Assembly: GCF_900249755.1 (NCBI RefSeq)
Contig: NZ_LT976854.1
Span: 808,574-872,573, forward strand
Length of the DNA stretch: 64,000 nt
Direction: 5' to 3'
DNA from: Cupriavidus taiwanensis
Lineage (GTDB): Bacteria; Pseudomonadota; Gammaproteobacteria; Burkholderiales; Burkholderiaceae
This document shows, piece by piece, positions 9,614 through 18,328 of the stretch; the first letter of the stretch is position 1; each line of letters opens with the position of its first letter. The notes under the pieces were generated by a model. That model saw nothing but the letters and a program-made list of their open reading frames with translations, was not told the origin of the DNA and did not search any database. The position numbers were made by a program, and so were the translations under genes.

Positions 9614-9862
9614 GATGAGGTTCCGACGATTGATCCGAACGGCGCGCCGCACGCGCTCGTGGCGCACGCGGCCTGTCTTGTTGTTGTGAGGGGGAGTCTG
9701 CCGGCTGCTGGCACTGGATGCGCGCTGGCTGGGCGCGATGCCGGCATGGGTTCAGTCAGGCATCCGGCGCCGCGGGGGTCCGCCCGCGGGGCCGGACGCG
9801 CAACGGCCTGGCCAGCCGCCGCGCGTGCCGAGAGCGGGAGTGAATCACAAAATCCAAGACCT

Positions 9863-9913
9863 TGTCATGCGTGGGGATTTCGCGTGGGGATTTCCTTTTA
9901 CAGACGCATGACA
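9863..9913. repeat. 13-bp tandem repeat inside a 10-bp inverted repeat
   Basis: Within the 413-base gap between the LysR gene and the hydrolase-fold gene, GCGTGGGGATTTC occurs twice in perfect tandem (9869-9881 and 9882-9894). The inverted pair TGTCATGCGT (9863-9872) and ACGCATGACA (9904-9913) brackets the tandem. The arrangement could bind a regulator or fold in RNA. The rest of the gap (9614-10026) holds no gene that I can support. Confidence 0.55.
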
Positions 9914-10026
9914 GGCCGCTTTGCGATTATTCCAATCCCGGAACAGTGCATTGGCGATCTCTTGCTTTATCCCATCCTCGTCAATCACCATAATCCGTTG
10001 CATCGCAACACTCAAGCGCATTGTCC

Positions 10027-11010
10027 ATGCCGTGCGCCGACGCCATGTCACAGAAGCCAGGCCAACGCTACGCAGCCGCCAGCGCCGCCACTGCCCCCGC
10101 GGCAGCCGGGCCGGGACAGGCGCGCGTGGCCGAGCACACGGTGACCAGCGACGGCTGCGAGATCCTGGTGCGGGTGTGCTATCCGCCGGGCTACCCGGCG
10201 CCGGGCATCGACAGCGCTGCGCTGCTGCCGTGGCTGGTGTACCTGCATGCCGGCGGCTTTGTCGATGGCGGCCTGGAGCATGCCTGCCACCTGGTGCAGG
10301 ACCTGGCCACGACGGTGCCCGCGGTGGTGGTCACGCCGGCGTATTCGCTGGCGCCCGACCACCCGTTCCCGGCGGCGCCCGAGGACGCGCACAGCACGGT
10401 GCAATGGGTGTTGCGCAATGCCCGGCGCCTGAAGGTGGACAAGACCCGCTTCGCGCTGGTGGGCGAGGAAGCCGGCGGCAACCTGGCGATCGCGCTGGCG
10501 CAGATGCTGCGCGACCGCGGCACCGCGCAGCCGCGCGGGCAGTGGCTGATCCGCCCGGTGACCGACCCGTGCCTGCAGCATGCCTCGTGCGCGGGTTTTG
10601 ACGGCGGCACGGTGCCGATGGAAACCCTGCGCCGGCTGGCCGACAACTATCGCGACTACCTGCCGACGCCGGCCGATACGGTGCACCCGTATGCCGCCCC
10701 GGCGCTGGCCTCGCGCCTGGCCGGGCTGCCGCCCACGCTGGTGCAGGTGGCCGAACACGACGCGCTGCGTGCCGAAGGCGAAGCCTTCGCCGGGCGCCTG
10801 GGCAAGGCCGGTGTGCCGGCCCAAGCCATGATCATGCCCGGCGCCTGCGGCGACGGCGTGGAAGAGGCCCATGACAGCTGTCAGGCATGGGTCGACGAAG
10901 GTGCGCGGTTCCTGCGGCGATGTCTGGCCGCGGCCGACGCCACCTCATCCCTGACTGAACGCCACGCTGGCGACAACGCCAGCGGGCCTGGAGCCAAGCC
11001 CGCCGGCTGA
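10027..11010 (+). CDS. Alpha/beta-hydrolase-fold protein with lost catalytic residues
   Basis: The fold is that of the hormone-sensitive-lipase/Aes esterase family. The oxyanion-hole motif is YLHAGGF, followed by SLAPDHPFP.APEDA and later LPPTLVQVAEHDALRAEGEAF. However, the nucleophile elbow reads GEEAGG where the family has GDSAGG, so the catalytic serine is a glutamate. The usual C-terminal GMIHGF histidine motif is replaced by GACGDG. It is therefore probably not an esterase and may bind a ligand. Two starts are possible (ATG 10027 or 10045). It lies about 190 bases before the RND adaptor gene on the same strand, so co-transcription is possible. Confidence 0.8.
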   Translation: MPCADAMSQKPGQRYAAASAATAPAAAGPGQARVAEHTVTSDGCEILVRVCYPPGYPAPGIDSAALLPWLVYLHAGGFVDGGLEHACHLVQDLATTVPAVVVTPAYSLAPDHPFPAAPEDAHSTVQWVLRNARRLKVDKTRFALVGEEAGGNLAIALAQMLRDRGTAQPRGQWLIRPVTDPCLQHASCAGFDGGTVPMETLRRLADNYRDYLPTPADTVHPYAAPALASRLAGLPPTLVQVAEHDALRAEGEAFAGRLGKAGVPAQAMIMPGACGDGVEEAHDSCQAWVDEGARFLRRCLAAADATSSLTERHAGDNASGPGAKPAG

Positions 11011-11203
11011 GCCGCTCCAGACAACCGCCAGCCGGCTCTGTTTCGGCCAGAGCCCGGACCGCAACGCGCGCCTTTGATGTACGCGCGGTCCCAAGTCCGA
11101 CCATCAGTTTGACCATGGTTCCGATCCGCCCGCGCGGACCGGCAGGCGGCGTTCGGCCATTTGCTTTTCCGGTTGAAGAAAACCCGATCCAGGAGTTTGA
11201 GAA

Positions 11204-12445
11204 ATGCAGCAGCAGAAGCGACGTACCCTGATAGCCCTCGCCATCGTCGTGGTGCTCGGTGCCGGCGTGGCCGGTTCGATCCTGCGCCCTTGGCACAGCG
11301 GCGAAGCCCACGCCAACACGCCGCCGCCGGCGCCGGCCATCGAGGTGGCCGCGGTGGTGGGGCAGACCATCACCGAGTGGGATGAGTTCTCCGGCCGCCT
11401 GGAAGCGGTGGACCGGGTGGAAATCCGCCCGCGCGTCGGCGGCACCATCGACGCGGTGCACTTCCGCGAAGGCGCGCTGGTGAAGAAGGGCGATCCGCTC
11501 TTCACCATCGACCCGCGGCCGTATGCCGCGGAGGTGGCCCGCGCCGAAGCCGCGCTGGCCGCCGCGCAGGTGCGCGCGGCCCACGCCAAGAGCGAGGGCG
11601 AACGCGCCCAGCGGCTGCTGGACGACAACGCGATCTCGCGGCGCGAGTTCGACGAGCGCATCCATGCCGCGCGCGAAACCAGTGCCAACGTGCGTGCCGC
11701 CCAGGCGCAGCTGGAAACCGCCCGCCTGAACCTGGCCTACACCCGCATTACCGCGCCGGTGTCTGGCCGCGTATCGCGCGCCGAGATCACGGTCGGCAAC
11801 CTGGTGGCGCCGGGCGCGGCGACGCCGCCGCTGACTACGGTGGTGTCGGTGTCGCCGATCTACGCGAGCTTCGAGATCGACGAGCAGAGCTACCTGCGCT
11901 ACACCGCTCCGGGCGCCGGCGGCGGGCAGGCCGACCTGCCGGTCTACCTTGGCCTGGCCAACGAAGACGGCCATCCGCACCAGGGCAAGATCCAGTCGGT
12001 CGACAACCGGCTCGATACGCGCAGCGGCACCATCCGCGTGCGCGCGGTGTTCGGCAACGATGATGGCCGCCTGCTGCCGGGCCTGTACGCCAAGGTCAAG
12101 ATGGGCGGCGGCGCGCCGCATGCGGCGGTGCTGGTCAACGACCGTGCGGTCGGCACCGACCAGGGCAAGAAGTTCGTGCTGGTGGTCGACAAAGCCAACA
12201 AGCTGGTCTACCGCGAAGTCGAGCTGGGGCCCAACCACGACGGCCTGCGCGTGATCCGCAAGGGCCTGAAGCCGGGCGAGAACATCGTCGTCAACGGCCT
12301 GCAGCGCGTGCGGCCGGGCGACACGGTGCAGCCGAAGACCGTGGCGATGGCTTACCGCAGCGAACTGGAGCCGCGCGGCAATGCACCGGACCGGAAGCAG
12401 GCGGCGACCGAGAAGGGCGAGGCCGAGGTCAAGCCCGTGAGCTGA
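11204..12445 (+). CDS. RND efflux periplasmic adaptor subunit (MexE/AcrA family)
   Basis: A 413-residue membrane-fusion protein that links the inner-membrane pump to the outer-membrane channel. An N-terminal hydrophobic segment (about residues 8-25) has no lipobox cysteine, so it is anchored or secreted rather than lipidated. Then come the first half of the lipoyl domain (VEIRPRVGGTIDAVHF), an alpha-helical hairpin (about 110-165), the returning lipoyl/beta-barrel part (ITAPVSGRVSRAEITVG) and the membrane-proximal domain (NGLQRVRPGD). An AGGAG ribosome site precedes the ATG. It is the first structural gene of a three-gene efflux operon. Confidence 0.92.
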   Translation: MQQQKRRTLIALAIVVVLGAGVAGSILRPWHSGEAHANTPPPAPAIEVAAVVGQTITEWDEFSGRLEAVDRVEIRPRVGGTIDAVHFREGALVKKGDPLFTIDPRPYAAEVARAEAALAAAQVRAAHAKSEGERAQRLLDDNAISRREFDERIHAARETSANVRAAQAQLETARLNLAYTRITAPVSGRVSRAEITVGNLVAPGAATPPLTTVVSVSPIYASFEIDEQSYLRYTAPGAGGGQADLPVYLGLANEDGHPHQGKIQSVDNRLDTRSGTIRVRAVFGNDDGRLLPGLYAKVKMGGGAPHAAVLVNDRAVGTDQGKKFVLVVDKANKLVYREVELGPNHDGLRVIRKGLKPGENIVVNGLQRVRPGDTVQPKTVAMAYRSELEPRGNAPDRKQAATEKGEAEVKPVS

Positions 12446-12472
12446 GCGCGGCAGAGCTTGCGGCGGTTTGCT

Positions 12473-12620
12473 CCCCTCTCCCGCATGCGGGAGAGGGGCC
12501 GGGGGGGAGGGCAGGAGCGTCAACGACTGAAGCCTGTGGGTTAAAACCGTTGGCTTCGCTTGTTGTGGTTCCTTGTTAGACCACCCCTCACCCCGGCCCT
12601 CTCCCCATGAGGGGAGAGGG
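12473..12620. repeat. Inverted pair of REP-like palindromes in the efflux operon
   Basis: The 322-base gap between the adaptor and permease genes contains CCCCTCTCCCGC-AT-GCGGGAGAGGGG (12473-12498) and, inverted, CCCTCTCCCC-ATGA-GGGGAGAGGG (12597-12620). They belong to the same family as the copies at 7.85 kb and 15.97 kb. Within an operon such hairpins can stop 3'-5' RNA decay or pause transcription and so set different protein ratios. Nothing else is recognisable in the gap except the region before the permease start. Confidence 0.75.
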
Positions 12621-12767
12621 AGAACACCTTGCTCAGGCTAGTTCGGGCGGCTTTGGCGCATCCAAAACCGTCGGCCTTGCCAGCGCCCTGGTTTGTATTG
12701 CTCCCCCAGCAGCAGATGGTGCCCGTCACAAGCGGGCCGCCAGGGGAGCGCTTTAGCAGAGACCAAC

Positions 12768-15700
12768 ATGAATCTCTCAAAATTCTTTATCGACCGCCCC
12801 ATCTTCGCCGGGGTGCTGTCGGTGCTGATCTTCCTGATCGGCGCCATCTCGATGTTCAAGCTGCCGATCTCGGAGTATCCGGAAGTGGTGCCGCCGTCGG
12901 TGGTGGTGCGCGCGCAGTATCCGGGCGCCAACCCCAAGGTGATCGCCGAAACCGTGGCCTCGCCGCTGGAAGAGCAGATCAACGGCGTCGAAGACATGCT
13001 GTACATGTCGTCGCAGTCCAACAGCGACGGCCTGCTCACGCTGACCGTGACCTTCAAGCTGGGCACCGACCCCGACAAGGCGCAGCAGCTGGTGCAGAAC
13101 CGCGTCTCGCAGGCCGAGCCGCGGCTGCCGGAAGACGTGCGCCGGCTTGGCATCACCACGGTCAAGAGCTCGCCGGACCTGACCATGGTGGTCCACCTGG
13201 TCTCGCCCAACGACCGCTATGACATGACCTACCTGCGCAACTACGCGGTGATCAACGTCAAGGACCGGCTGGCGCGCCTGCAGGGCGTGGGCCAGGTGCA
13301 GCTGTTCGGCTCGGGCGACTACGCCATGCGCGTGTGGCTCAACCCGGAAAAGATGGCAGAGCGCCAGCTGGCCACCGGCGACGTGATCAAGGCCATCCGC
13401 GAGCAGAACGTGCAGGTGGCGGCCGGCGTGATCGGCCAGTCGCCGTCGCTGCCGGGGGCGGACCTGCAGTTGTCGGTCAATGCGCAGGGCCGCCTGAGCA
13501 CGGTGGAAGAGTTCGGCGATATCGTCGTGCGCACTTCCGCCGACGGCGCCGTGACCTACCTGAAGGACGTCGCCCGCATCGAGCTGGGCGCGTCGGAATA
13601 CGCGCTGCGCTCGCTGCTGGACAACAAGCCCGCGGTGGCCATCCCCATCTTCCAGGCGCCGGGCTCGAACGCCATCCAGATCTCGGATGACGTGCGCAAG
13701 ACCATGGAAGAGCTGAAGGAGAACTTCCCCGACGGCATCGACTACAGCATCGTCTATGACCCCACGCAGTTCGTGCGCCACTCGATCGAGGCGGTGACGC
13801 ACACGCTGTTCGAGGCGATTGCGCTGGTGGTGCTGGTGGTGATCCTGTTCCTGCAGACCTGGCGCGCGTCGATCATCCCGCTGCTGGCGGTGCCGGTGTC
13901 GATCGTCGGGACTTTCGGGCTGATGCACCTGTTCGGCTTCTCGATCAATGCGCTGTCGCTGTTCGGGCTGGTGCTGGCGATCGGCATCGTGGTCGATGAT
14001 GCGATCGTGGTGGTGGAGAACGTCGAGCGCAATATCGAAGAGGGGCTGACGCCGAAGGAGGCCACCTACAAGGCCATGCGCGAGGTCAGCGGCCCCATCA
14101 TCGCCATCGCGCTGACGCTGATCGCCGTGTTCGTGCCGCTGGCCTTCATGACCGGCCTGACCGGGCAGTTCTACAAGCAGTTCGCGCTGACCATTTCTAT
14201 CTCGACCATCATCTCGGCGTTCAACTCGCTGACGTTGTCGCCGGCGCTGTCGGCGCTGCTGCTCAAGAGCCACGACGCGCCCAAGGACTGGCTGTCGCGC
14301 TGGATGGACCGCGTCTTCGGCGGCTTCTTCAAGCGCTTCAACAAGTTCTTCGGCCGCAGCGCCGAGAGCTATGGCCGCGGCGTGAAGGGTGTGATCCGCC
14401 GCAAGGGCTCGGTGTTCGGCGTCTACGCGGTGATGCTGGTGCTGACCTGGGGCGTGTTCCAGCTGGTGCCCAAGGGCTTCGTGCCGGCGCAGGACAAGCA
14501 GTACCTGGTGGGCTTTGCCAAGCTGCCCGACGGCGCCACGCTGGACCGCACCGAGGACGTGATCCGCAAGATGAGCGACATCGCGCTCAAGCATCCGGGC
14601 GTGGAGTCGGCGGTGGCCTTCCCGGGCCTGTCGATCAACGGCTTCACCAACAGCCCGAGCGCCGGCATCGTGTTCGCCACGCTCAAGCCGTTCGAGGAGC
14701 GCAAGAGCGCCGAGCTGGGCGGCGCGGCGATCGCGGCCGAGCTGAACCAGAAGTACGCGGCGATCCAGGATGCCTTCATCGCGGTGTTCCCGCCGCCGCC
14801 CGTGCAGGGCCTGGGCACCATCGGCGGCTTCAAGCTGATGATCGAGGACCGTGCCGCGCTGGGCTATGACGCGCTGTTCGAGGCCACCAACGCGTTCGCC
14901 AACAAGGCGCGCGCCACGCCCGAGCTGACCGGCATCTTCAGCAACTACCAGGTCAACGTGCCGCAGCTCGACGTCAAGCTGGACCGCGTCAAGGCCAAGC
15001 AGCTGGGCGTGCCGGTGACGGACGTGTTCGACACGCTGCAGACCTACCTGGGCTCGGCCTATGTCAACGACTTCAACAAGTTCGGCCGGACCTACCAGGT
15101 CAAGGTGCAGGCAGACGCGCCGTTCCGCGCCCATGCCGAGGACATCCTGCAGCTGAAGACGCGCAACGCCGCCGGCGACATGGTGCCGTTGTCGTCGCTG
15201 GTGCAGGTCAAGCAGGGCTTTGGCCCGGACAGCGTGGTGCGCTACAACGGCTTCACCGCCGCCGACATGAACGGCGGGCCCGCGCCCGGGTTCTCGTCGG
15301 GGCAGGCGCAGGCCGCCGCCGAGCGCATCGCCGCGGAAACGCTGCCCAAGGGCATCAAGTTCGAATGGACCGAGCTGACTTACCAGGACATCCTGGCCGG
15401 CAACGCCGGGATCTGGATCTTCCCGCTGTGTGTACTGCTGGTGTTCCTGGTGCTGGCTGCCCAGTACGAAAGCCTGACGCTGCCGCTGGCGGTGATCCTG
15501 ATCGTGCCGATGAGCCTGCTCGCGGCAATGACCGGGGTGTGGCTGACGCAGGGCGACAACAACATCTTCACGCAGATCGGTTTCATCGTGCTGGTGGGTT
15601 TGTCAGCGAAGAACGCGATCCTGATCGTTGAGTTCGCGCGCGAGCTGGAGCATCACGGCCGCACCGTGGTGCAGGCCGCGATCGAAGCCAGCCGGCTGCG

Positions 15701-15953
15701 CCTGCGCCCGATCCTGATGACGTCGTTCGCGTTCATCATGGGCGTGGTGCCGCTGGTGATTTCCACCGGCGCCGGCGCCGAGATGCGCCATGCGATGGGC
15801 GTGGCGGTGTTCGCGGGCATGCTTGGCGTGACCTTCTTCGGGCTGTTCCTGACGCCGGTGTTTTATGTAGCGCTGCGGCTGCTGGCGACGCGCGGGCAGC
15901 GCCGGGCGCAGCCGGCGCAGGTTGAGCACCAGGCCGTGGCATCGGCCGAGTAA
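12768..15953 (+). CDS. RND efflux permease (HAE1 family, MexF/AcrB-like)
   Basis: A full-length 1,061-residue proton-driven drug exporter of the inner membrane. It starts with the canonical MNLSKFFIDRPIFA and has the RND repeat structure: TM1, a large periplasmic loop, TM2-6, then a second half with TM7-12. The essential TM4 aspartate pair (Asp410-Asp411, in GIVVDDAIVVVENVERN) is present. The family signature TGQFYKQFALTI..STIISAFNSLTLSPALSALLL follows. The most similar characterised type is MexF-like (chloramphenicol, quinolones), but substrates cannot be read from sequence. It sits between the adaptor and outer-membrane factor genes. Confidence 0.95.
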   Translation: MNLSKFFIDRPIFAGVLSVLIFLIGAISMFKLPISEYPEVVPPSVVVRAQYPGANPKVIAETVASPLEEQINGVEDMLYMSSQSNSDGLLTLTVTFKLGTDPDKAQQLVQNRVSQAEPRLPEDVRRLGITTVKSSPDLTMVVHLVSPNDRYDMTYLRNYAVINVKDRLARLQGVGQVQLFGSGDYAMRVWLNPEKMAERQLATGDVIKAIREQNVQVAAGVIGQSPSLPGADLQLSVNAQGRLSTVEEFGDIVVRTSADGAVTYLKDVARIELGASEYALRSLLDNKPAVAIPIFQAPGSNAIQISDDVRKTMEELKENFPDGIDYSIVYDPTQFVRHSIEAVTHTLFEAIALVVLVVILFLQTWRASIIPLLAVPVSIVGTFGLMHLFGFSINALSLFGLVLAIGIVVDDAIVVVENVERNIEEGLTPKEATYKAMREVSGPIIAIALTLIAVFVPLAFMTGLTGQFYKQFALTISISTIISAFNSLTLSPALSALLLKSHDAPKDWLSRWMDRVFGGFFKRFNKFFGRSAESYGRGVKGVIRRKGSVFGVYAVMLVLTWGVFQLVPKGFVPAQDKQYLVGFAKLPDGATLDRTEDVIRKMSDIALKHPGVESAVAFPGLSINGFTNSPSAGIVFATLKPFEERKSAELGGAAIAAELNQKYAAIQDAFIAVFPPPPVQGLGTIGGFKLMIEDRAALGYDALFEATNAFANKARATPELTGIFSNYQVNVPQLDVKLDRVKAKQLGVPVTDVFDTLQTYLGSAYVNDFNKFGRTYQVKVQADAPFRAHAEDILQLKTRNAAGDMVPLSSLVQVKQGFGPDSVVRYNGFTAADMNGGPAPGFSSGQAQAAAERIAAETLPKGIKFEWTELTYQDILAGNAGIWIFPLCVLLVFLVLAAQYESLTLPLAVILIVPMSLLAAMTGVWLTQGDNNIFTQIGFIVLVGLSAKNAILIVEFARELEHHGRTVVQAAIEASRLRLRPILMTSFAFIMGVVPLVISTGAGAEMRHAMGVAVFAGMLGVTFFGLFLTPVFYVALRLLATRGQRRAQPAQVEHQAVASAE

Positions 15954-15965
15954 CGCATGTTTGCT

Positions 15966-15991
15966 CCCCTCTCCCGCAGGCGGGAGAGGGG
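15966..15991. repeat. Single REP-like palindrome
   Basis: CCCCTCTCCCGC-AG-GCGGGAGAGGGG forms a perfect 12-bp stem with a two-base loop. It starts 13 bases after the permease stop and lies before the outer-membrane factor gene. It is the fifth copy of this repeat family in the window and the second site inside this operon. Confidence 0.75.
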
Positions 15992-16047
15992 AGCTACCTC
16001 GGCGGGCTTAACACCGTCGGAGCACAGAACAGTCAAGGAATGCACAA

Positions 16048-17571
16048 ATGATTGCCCAGATGACAAGGCAGTTTCCACGAATCGCCACGCTTGCCGCTGC
16101 ACTGATCCTCGCCGGCTGCTCGCTCGCGCCGACCTACAAGGTGCCCGAGACCGCCACCGTGCCGGCCTTCAAGGAAGCCGAGGCCGCCCGGGCCGAAGGC
16201 GCGCAATGGAAGACCGCGACGCCGGCCGAGGGCCAGCATCGCGGCGAGTGGTGGAAGATCTTCGGCGACGCCGAGCTGGACCGCCTGATCGCGGCGGCCG
16301 GGGAATCCAACCAGGATCTCGCCATCGCCGCGGCTCGGCTGAAGCAGGCGCGCGCCTTCACCGGCGCAACCGAGGCGGATCTCTACCCGCAACTGAGCGT
16401 GGGGCTGGACCCGACCCGCTCGCAGCCGTCGGCGGCCTCGCAGGGCCTGCCTGACGGCACCCGCGTGCCGCCGCAGACGGTGCTGAAGGCGCGCGCCTTC
16501 GCCAGCTATGAGCTGGACCTGTTCGGCCGCGTCGCGTCCAGCGTCAACGCCGCCCGCGCCGAAGGCGAGGCCGCGGAAGACCTGTACCGCTCGGTGCAAC
16601 TGGCGCTGCAGGCCGACGTGGCGCAGGCGTATTTCGCGCTGCGCACGCTCGACAGCGAGCGCGACCTGCTCAACGCCACCATCAAGCTGCGCGAGGACGC
16701 GCTGTCGCTGCTGAAGAAGCGCTATGACGCCGGCGAGACCACCGACCTCGATCCCGCCCGCGCCGAGGCCGAACTCGGCACCGCGCGCGCGGACCTGGCC
16801 GGCATCGAGCGCCGGCGCGCCAACCAGGAGCATGCGCTGGCGGTGCTGACCGGCGTGCCGCCGGCGGCGTTCTCGCTGCCGGCGCGGCCGTTCGATGCCG
16901 CGCCGATCGCCGTGCCCGCGGGGCTGCCGTCCGAACTGCTGGAGCGGCGCCCTGACATCGCCGCGGCGGAGCGCCAGATGGCGGCGGCCAACGCGCGCAT
17001 CGGCGTGGCCAAGGCGGCGTTCTTCCCGCGCATCACGCTGACCGGGTTGTTCGGCTTTGAATCGGCGGAGCTGTCGAACCTGTTCAAGTGGTCCTCGCGC
17101 ACCTGGATGCTGGGGCCGCTGATCGGGTCCAGCATCGCGCAGACCGTGTTCGACGGCGGCCGCAACAGCGCCAACCTGGCCGGCGCGCGCGCCGCGCACG
17201 AGGAAACCGTGGCGAGCTACCGGCAGACCGTGCTGGTGGCCTTCCGCGAGGTGGAAGACAGCCTGGCGGATGTGCGCTGGCTCAGCCAGCAGGCCGGCGC
17301 GCTGGACAGCGCACTCGGCGGCGCCAGGCGTGCGGCGCGCATCTCGCGCAGCCGCTACGACGCGGGCGCGGTCGACTACCTGACGGTGATCGACGCCGAC
17401 CGCACCGTGCTGCAGTCGCAGCGCGAGGCCAACCAGGTGGCCGGCCTGCGCGCGGCCGCAACGGTATCGCTGGTGCGCCGGCTGGGCGGGGGCTGGGGCC
17501 CGCTGCCGGCCACCGTGGCCACGGGGCCGGCGCCAGCGGCCGATGGCGCCGCCGCGCCGGTGGCGCGCTAA
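16048..17571 (+). CDS. RND efflux outer-membrane lipoprotein channel (NodT/OprM family)
   Basis: A 507-residue outer-membrane factor. The lipobox LILAGC near residue 30 is followed by the family opener SLAPTYKVPE. Two outer-membrane-efflux (TolC-like) repeats follow, about residues 75-280 and 300-490, with typical motifs such as FASYELDLFGR, QAYFALRTLD and LLERRPDIAAAER. It forms the trimeric exit duct for the adaptor and permease encoded just upstream. The C-terminal 20 residues are Ala/Pro-rich. A strong hairpin follows 14 bases after the stop. Confidence 0.93.
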   Translation: MIAQMTRQFPRIATLAAALILAGCSLAPTYKVPETATVPAFKEAEAARAEGAQWKTATPAEGQHRGEWWKIFGDAELDRLIAAAGESNQDLAIAAARLKQARAFTGATEADLYPQLSVGLDPTRSQPSAASQGLPDGTRVPPQTVLKARAFASYELDLFGRVASSVNAARAEGEAAEDLYRSVQLALQADVAQAYFALRTLDSERDLLNATIKLREDALSLLKKRYDAGETTDLDPARAEAELGTARADLAGIERRRANQEHALAVLTGVPPAAFSLPARPFDAAPIAVPAGLPSELLERRPDIAAAERQMAAANARIGVAKAAFFPRITLTGLFGFESAELSNLFKWSSRTWMLGPLIGSSIAQTVFDGGRNSANLAGARAAHEETVASYRQTVLVAFREVEDSLADVRWLSQQAGALDSALGGARRAARISRSRYDAGAVDYLTVIDADRTVLQSQREANQVAGLRAAATVSLVRRLGGGWGPLPATVATGPAPAADGAAAPVAR

Positions 17572-17585
17572 GCCACGCACGGGAC

Positions 17586-17628
17586 TGGCGCGATGCTTCG
17601 CAATCACTACACTGTAAGCATCGCGCCA
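17586..17628 (+). terminator. 13-bp perfect hairpin after the efflux operon
   Basis: TGGCGCGATGCTT (17586-17598) pairs perfectly with AAGCATCGCGCCA (17616-17628) around a 17-base loop, directly after the outer-membrane factor stop. No clear T-tract follows, so it may be a Rho-assisted terminator, an RNA-stability element or an operator dyad rather than a classic intrinsic terminator. Confidence 0.45.
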
Positions 17629-17677
17629 CGCGTATGGGATGCACGGGTGCGCCCCGGTTGCGTCCTGTCCCGCCGCC

Positions 17678-18244
17678 ATGCTTGTCCGATACAGGAAACT
17701 GCTCTGGGGATTCCTCTTCGCCGCGCTCACCGTGGGCGCGCTGCTGGCGCCGCTGCCGGGGCTGGACCGCACCGCCATCCATGACGAGGTGGTGATCGCG
17801 CGCCCGCCGGCACAGGTGTTCGACTTCGTGGCCACGCCGCGCCACTGGCCCGCGTGGCATCCGGCGTCGCTCGCGGTGGCGGGCGCGACCGACCATCCGC
17901 TGGAGCGCGGCGAGCGCGTTGCCGAAACCTTCATGCTGGCCCGGCGCGGCGGCGTGGTGGTCTGGACCGTGATCGAAAGCCAGCCGCCGCGCACGTGGTC
18001 GATCGAGGGCGTGGCCGCGGGCCACCGCGTCGGCACCATCACCTACCGGCTGACGCCCGCGATGTCGCCGTCGCTGACGCCGTCGGCCGAACGCACGCGC
18101 TTCGAGCGGGAGTTCCGCTACCGCTCGCCGACGCTGCTGTTCGCGCTGATCAACTGGCTGACGCTGCGCGACCAGCTGCAGACCGAGTCCACCGAAGCCG
18201 TGCGCCGGCTCAAGTCGCTGCTGGAGGCGCAGCCTGCGCCATAG
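17678..18244 (+). CDS. SRPBCC-fold (polyketide cyclase/Bet v 1-like) protein with N-terminal membrane anchor
   Basis: The protein has 188 residues from the ATG at 17678. Residues about 8-27 are hydrophobic and form a membrane anchor or uncleaved signal. The remainder shows the SRPBCC pattern: VVIARPPAQVFDFVATPRHWPAWHP at the start of the fold, then strands such as RVAETFMLARRGGVVVWTVIE and a long C-terminal helix (TEAVRRLKSLLEA). These proteins bind hydrophobic ligands and many are not enzymes. It follows the efflux operon on the same strand but is separated from it by the hairpin. Confidence 0.75.
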   Translation: MLVRYRKLLWGFLFAALTVGALLAPLPGLDRTAIHDEVVIARPPAQVFDFVATPRHWPAWHPASLAVAGATDHPLERGERVAETFMLARRGGVVVWTVIESQPPRTWSIEGVAAGHRVGTITYRLTPAMSPSLTPSAERTRFEREFRYRSPTLLFALINWLTLRDQLQTESTEAVRRLKSLLEAQPAP

Positions 18245-18328
18245 CGCCATCCCCATCCGGTCCCGATCCCAGTCCCGATATTGCACAATACCGGCTTTGC
18301 ATGGCGTGCATCGACCGGAGGAAACCGC

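Noticed and set aside
9659..10144. 161-codon plus-strand frame in the LysR/hydrolase gap
   Set aside because: No ribosome site or family resemblance; it overlaps the next gene and contains the tandem repeat block.
12777..15134. 785-codon open frame on the minus strand inside the RND permease gene
   Set aside because: It is a shadow of the GC-rich permease frame, with a His/Arg/Gln-rich composition resembling no family. The plus-strand frame has all RND motifs.
16033..18042. 669-codon minus-strand open frame across the outer-membrane factor gene
   Set aside because: Antisense shadow; the plus-strand frame has a lipobox and OprM/NodT-family motifs.
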